In this document: positions 59,816 to 64,000 of the stretch, piece after piece
Layout: each line of letters opens with the position of its first letter
Numbering within the stretch: the first letter of the stretch is position 1
Source: Calditrichota bacterium
GTDB lineage: Bacteria > CLD3
Assembly: GCA_008501735.1 (NCBI GenBank)
Contig: QQUF01000045.1
Location: 101,957-165,956, forward strand
Direction: 5' to 3'
DNA: 64,000 bases
Made by a program: the position numbers and the translations under genes
Notes under the pieces: generated by a model
Databases searched by the model: none
The model's input: the letters and a program-made list of their open reading frames with translations, nothing else
Told to the model about the DNA's origin: nothing

Positions 59816-59841
59816 TAGGAAACAAAAATTTTTGTTCCCTA
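59816..59841. repeat. 26-bp palindrome related to the one at 25804..25829, likely bidirectional terminator
   Basis: TAGGAAACAAAAATTTTTGTTCCCTA with one mismatch, between convergent genes. Confidence 0.7.
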
Positions 59842-59856
59842 AAATCAAACATCATT

Positions 59857-62178
59857 CTACTTTGCCATTGACTTTCTTTTTTCTTCAAAGAAAAACATTG
59901 CTGCTGGAGTGATTATCAAGTCCGCAATTAATGCAGAAAAAATTGTCAGTGAGCAAAGAATACCCATATAAACTGTTGGAATCCAAACTGACACGACTAA
60001 ACTTGAAAAGACTAAAATCAAAATTACCGATGTAAAAAATATCGCTCTTCCTGAAATTTGCATTGAGTGTAAAGTTGCATCGTAATTATTTTTCCCCATT
60101 TCTTTGGCTTTCTTGAGCTTTTCCAAAAAATGAATCGTGTCGTCAACAATAATCCCAAGAGTGATACAAGCAATTAACGAAGTTCCGACGTCGATTTTAA
60201 TTCCCAAAAATCCCATCAGACCAAAAGTAATTAAAATTGGAACTAAGTTTGGAATCAAGCTAAAAAGTGCAAATTTCACAGAACGAAACGCCAAGCCAAT
60301 CAGCAAAATTATAAATCCTAAAGCCCAAAGAAACCCGTCAACCATACTCCAAAGCAAGTGATATTCCATATTTTTAAACATCACCATCAGACCTGTCGGC
60401 ATAATTTTGAACTGCGAAACATACATAGAAATGTATTCATTAACTCTTTCCATAAAAACATTGTATTGAGCAGAATCCATAAAAATCGTTCTTGCTGTAA
60501 CTCTCGCTAAATCGGATTCAGAATTTACAAGGCTCTCTAAAATTCCACCAAAACCTTCAACAAGGTAAAACAGTTCGTCTAAAACACTTTGCTCCTCTGG
60601 AATTTTTGCAAATCCTTCTTGACGATTGTTAAGTTCAAAATTCGTTCGTTCTATGAATTTACCAACTGAGACAACTTCCTTGACTCCAGCTAAATTTGCA
60701 AGAAAATCTTCAAATTTCACAAGTTCTTCCAATACTTCTTTTTCTTGAATTTTACCATTTTTAGGTTGTGCCAAAAAGTCAATTTGGACTGTTGAACCAA
60801 GTTCATTTTGGATTGTTTCTGTCCACTTTCTCGCAGGATGGTCTTCTGAAATGTAATCCAAGAAGCTCGACTCAACTTTTAATTTTGAAATTCCAAAAAC
60901 GGAAGCAATAACAATTAGTAAAGAAGCGTAAACAATGATTTTTCTATTTTTGTAAGAAAACTCAACCAATTTTTCATAAATGGTCAGAGTGTCTTTTTTG
61001 ATGAAAAAGTTTCTACACTTTTTGAACTTCGGTTTAAAAATTAACATCAAAGCAGGCATAAAAGTTAGAGTCAAAATCAACGCAAGGAAAACACCAAATG
61101 CGACTTCATAACCAAATTCTTTCAGAGGTCTCAAATGACTTTGGCTTAGAGTTATAAAACCAATTGCAGTTGTCAAAGTTGTGAGCAAACAAGGCAAAAA
61201 CACTTTCTTCACTGATTCTGAAACTGCTTTAGCATAAATTTCTGTTTGGCTAACTCCTTCTTCTTCCAAACGAGCTAAAGCCTGAATGTAGGCACTTAGA
61301 AAATGAATTGAATCCGCAATTCCAATAGCCATCAAAATCGTTGAGACAGAAATATTGAGCGAAGTGTAAGCCCAATCGAAAATCCCAACAAAACCAAGAG
61401 TTCCCATAAGCGACAAATAAACAACTGACATCGTAAGTGCCAAGCCAGCAAAACTTCTAAAGAGAAAAAGAACGACAGCAAACAAAATCAAAGTGCTAAA
61501 CGGGAAAACAACTTTCAAGTCGTCCAAAAGGGTTTTCATTAATTCCCATTGAACAACAGGTCCACCAGTTGCAAGAATTTCACAGCCAGTTTTTTGCTCC
61601 TCTTTTTCAACTTCCACATAAATTTTCTTGACCAAATTAATTTTGTAATCGGCATTTTCATTTGGTTTGTATTCAACTTTAACAAAAATTAAAGCACCTT
61701 TTCCGTCAGGTTTCAAAAGGCTTTTAGTTAAGACTTCATCTTTTAAGGCTTTTTCTTTTGCAAAATTTATTTCTTCAATTGTTGGAAGTTCGCCGTCATC
61801 AAATTGCGGGAAAAGAAATTTTGATTCTAAAACGTCATTTTCAGATTCAAGAAACCTATAATTTGTAATACTAAAAATCTCGGTTACGTATTCAAATGAA
61901 GCTACTTTTTGAGTTAAAGAATCTATCGAGGAAAGGATTTCTTGCGTAAAAATTGTTTTGTCGGTTTTGTAGTAAAGCACCAAAAATTCGTCGTTGTCAA
62001 AATTCTCTTTTAACAAATTAAAAGACTGAATAGCAGGGTCATTGTCTAGAAACCAAATTTCAGGTGAGGAATCAATCTCTTTAATTTGAATGAAAAATGA
62101 AAGGAAAATTATAAAAGCTAAATTTAAGACAATTAAAAGGTATTTCTGTTTGATGAGAAAGTCAGTGAATTTGTTCAA
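59857..62178 (-). CDS. MMPL/RND superfamily transporter
   Basis: ISVSTILMAIGIADSIHFLSAYIQAL; CLLTTLTTAIGFITLSQSHLRPLKEFGYEVAFGVFLAL; second SSD half TCITLGIIVDDTIHFLEKL. Confidence 0.9.
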   Translation of the reverse strand: MNKFTDFLIKQKYLLIVLNLAFIIFLSFFIQIKEIDSSPEIWFLDNDPAIQSFNLLKENFDNDEFLVLYYKTDKTIFTQEILSSIDSLTQKVASFEYVTEIFSITNYRFLESENDVLESKFLFPQFDDGELPTIEEINFAKEKALKDEVLTKSLLKPDGKGALIFVKVEYKPNENADYKINLVKKIYVEVEKEEQKTGCEILATGGPVVQWELMKTLLDDLKVVFPFSTLILFAVVLFLFRSFAGLALTMSVVYLSLMGTLGFVGIFDWAYTSLNISVSTILMAIGIADSIHFLSAYIQALARLEEEGVSQTEIYAKAVSESVKKVFLPCLLTTLTTAIGFITLSQSHLRPLKEFGYEVAFGVFLALILTLTFMPALMLIFKPKFKKCRNFFIKKDTLTIYEKLVEFSYKNRKIIVYASLLIVIASVFGISKLKVESSFLDYISEDHPARKWTETIQNELGSTVQIDFLAQPKNGKIQEKEVLEELVKFEDFLANLAGVKEVVSVGKFIERTNFELNNRQEGFAKIPEEQSVLDELFYLVEGFGGILESLVNSESDLARVTARTIFMDSAQYNVFMERVNEYISMYVSQFKIMPTGLMVMFKNMEYHLLWSMVDGFLWALGFIILLIGLAFRSVKFALFSLIPNLVPILITFGLMGFLGIKIDVGTSLIACITLGIIVDDTIHFLEKLKKAKEMGKNNYDATLHSMQISGRAIFFTSVILILVFSSLVVSVWIPTVYMGILCSLTIFSALIADLIITPAAMFFFEEKRKSMAK

Positions 62179-63423
62179 TTAGGTAACCTTTATGCGTTTA
62201 TTAAGCTGCTTGTTGGAAAGTTTTACAGAAAATTTTTCTTTGGTGAATGAGTTCTCGAAAAGTCTGTAAAATGTTTCTCTTTCACGATTTGAGACAACCG
62301 CAAAGTTATGAGCTTCTGCAATTGAAATTGGAAATCCCAAGCCCTTTTGAGATTGTAAATAAATTTGCGAGTGGATAAAATCCAACTTTTCGGGAAAGTC
62401 TGTTAGCCAAATTGGAATCTCAATTCTTGCGACTTCATTTTGCACTTTGAGGTAAAAAAATCCAATCTTTAAATGAAAAGGAAAAAGCTCTTCTCCTTCA
62501 ATTTTGGCGTTAAGAGCTTCCGAAGTGCTTAAAAAAACTTGGGTTCTTTCGCCTTCTTCTAAAATTTCGCCTAAAAGTTCAGAGTCTGAAATTCCATTAA
62601 TTTTTTCGCAAGTGATTTCCTTTTTTTCAAGTCTTGGCTTACAATTTTTGCAATCAATTTGATTTTGGTCGCAAAGGTTGAGTCTTAAAAAATTCGTAAC
62701 CTCGTTTGACCTTGAAGAAGAAATGTAACTCGCAAATGGTATTTTTGCCTCGTAGAGTTCTGCGTAAACTTTTGAGTAACGTTCTAAAATATCTCGTTTT
62801 AAGTTGTCTTCTTTTAAGTCGTCTGGTGTAAATCTTCCGGGAATTTCTGTCCCCAAAACCCAAGGAATTAAAGTTCCGTCAATCAAGCCAAAAAGGTTTG
62901 TGTTTTCTAATTTTGAAAGGCAAATTTCTGACAGTTTTTCTCTTTCAAGAATGTCGCGATTAAAGTCAACGAGTGCCGAATTTACTTGGACTTTTCTTCC
63001 ATTAATTCTTGGAAAAATCTCATCTTCTTTAGCAAAAAGTAAAGCCTCAGAATTCATTTCAGCATTGGAATTTTCGCCGTAAGTAAGGCAAATTATTCCA
63101 AGATTAATCAAGTAACAAGGAGTAACTTCGTGACTGTCAGGATAAATTTGAGAACCGTCAACGGCAACGACTGTGTAATTTTCAATCGAATTTGGAAGTG
63201 GAAATTTTTCGGAGATTTTGAGTTTGGAAATCGGAATGTGCCAAAAAGAATTTCTTTCGTTTAGGTCTTCTTTTAACCTTCTTTGAAATTCTTCCCAATT
63301 TGAATCTAATTCGCTAAAATTTTCCAGAGCAATTTTAAATCTGTCTTTCATTACAGAATACAATTTTTTGTTTTCAAAAATCGTTTTGTCTAATTCTTTA
63401 ACAACTTGAGTAAAATCTAACAT
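62179..63423 (-). CDS. NurA-domain predicted nuclease
   Basis: TVVAVDGSQIYPDSHEVTPCYLINLGIICLTYG; LVDFNRDILEREKL; LFGLIDGTLIPWVL; cysteine cluster CDQNQIDCKNCKP. Confidence 0.8.
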   Translation of the reverse strand: MLDFTQVVKELDKTIFENKKLYSVMKDRFKIALENFSELDSNWEEFQRRLKEDLNERNSFWHIPISKLKISEKFPLPNSIENYTVVAVDGSQIYPDSHEVTPCYLINLGIICLTYGENSNAEMNSEALLFAKEDEIFPRINGRKVQVNSALVDFNRDILEREKLSEICLSKLENTNLFGLIDGTLIPWVLGTEIPGRFTPDDLKEDNLKRDILERYSKVYAELYEAKIPFASYISSSRSNEVTNFLRLNLCDQNQIDCKNCKPRLEKKEITCEKINGISDSELLGEILEEGERTQVFLSTSEALNAKIEGEELFPFHLKIGFFYLKVQNEVARIEIPIWLTDFPEKLDFIHSQIYLQSQKGLGFPISIAEAHNFAVVSNRERETFYRLFENSFTKEKFSVKLSNKQLNKRIKVT

Positions 63424-63480
63424 TGAATGTGATTTCTTAAAATTGGGTTTTCCAAACTCGCATTTGAGCCTTTAACTAAT

Positions 63481-63730
63481 GTTACGCAAAAAAAAGGAAC
63501 TCGGCAGAAATGAAAATTTATCACAAAATTTGACTTTGCTTTAACCACCCCATTTTTTCGTTTTCAGAAACTAAAGTTTCAAACGAAAAAAATCCCCTCC
63601 TTTAAAAAGATGGGAAAAAATTGTCGTGCTTCACACAACTAAAATCTCTCCGCCTTTTCAAGGAGGAGACAGAAAATAAATTCAAGCAAAGCGTTAGAAT
63701 TTTTTTCAGAGGTGGTTTAAAAGAACGTCA
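63481..63730. repeat. Decayed intergenic repeat region containing a GTTACGCAAAAAA end motif and short inverted repeats
   Basis: GTTACGCAAAAAAAA at 63481 matches the 33787 element end; CTCC..GGAG hairpin segments; no convincing ORF. Confidence 0.4.
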
Positions 63731-63961
63731 AAATCAGCAAGAAATCAAACTTTTCCAAATTTGCGTAGCAACAGCCTTTAATTTCAAAAAATATAAACAA
63801 TTTTGAATTAATAAAAACCTGTTAAAGTAAACACTTTTAAATTTTGAGGTAACACTAAAATCGCCTAATGAGCTATTTCAAAGCTGATTAACTTTGGCAT
63901 AGAAATTGGTTTTACTAATTAGTTTAAACTAAAGTAAACAAAACAAAAAGGCGTAACCTAT

Positions 63962-64000
63962 ATGAAACAATTTTTAACACCTTTGCTTTTGCTTTTTGCA
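63962..64000 (+). CDS. 5' end of a secreted or membrane protein gene, truncated by window end
   Basis: ATG at 63962, MKQFLTPLLLLFA signal-peptide-like start. Confidence 0.5.
   Translation, partial: MKQFLTPLLLLFA

Noticed and set aside
63621-63806. 61-aa ORF near window end
   Set aside because: Sits in a repeat-like decayed region; no recognisable protein features.
1-64000. tRNA, rRNA, tmRNA, prophage, integrase or transposase genes
   Set aside because: Looked for by eye in intergenic regions and ORF list; none recognised. tRNAscan/Infernal would be needed to exclude small RNAs.

Overview
AT-rich chromosomal window, probably from a Bacteroidota/Ignavibacteria/Kapabacteria-like bacterium. 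Lineage is inferred from PNPFNPSTT-type T9SS sorting domains, a PorV/PorQ-family protein, DUF3078 and a Bacteroidota-like ParE. About 50 credible CDSs. Housekeeping genes: pdxH, ispD, parE, acpS, folC, rho, folA, a divergent GroES. Secreted or outer-membrane proteins: a 2341-aa SBBP/CARDB protein, a second SBBP protein, a PNGase F-like enzyme, a CotH-kinase/lamin-tail protein, a TonB receptor and several barrels. Accessory modules: an XPB-like helicase plus DUF790/Bax1-like nuclease pair, a NurA-domain protein coupled to an MMPL/RND transporter, a cNMP-FHA-ABCG transporter divergent from a REC-PP2C phosphatase, and a beta-propeller/MoaD-like pair. Non-coding structure includes several intrinsic terminators, two related 26-bp palindromes at convergent gene junctions, a 148-bp element with GTTACGCAAAAAAT terminal inverted repeats, and two copies of TTGAC-N3-GTCAA upstream of a TetR gene. 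No rRNA, tRNA, CRISPR array, transposase or prophage was recognised. All family calls come from reading motifs by eye; no database search was run.
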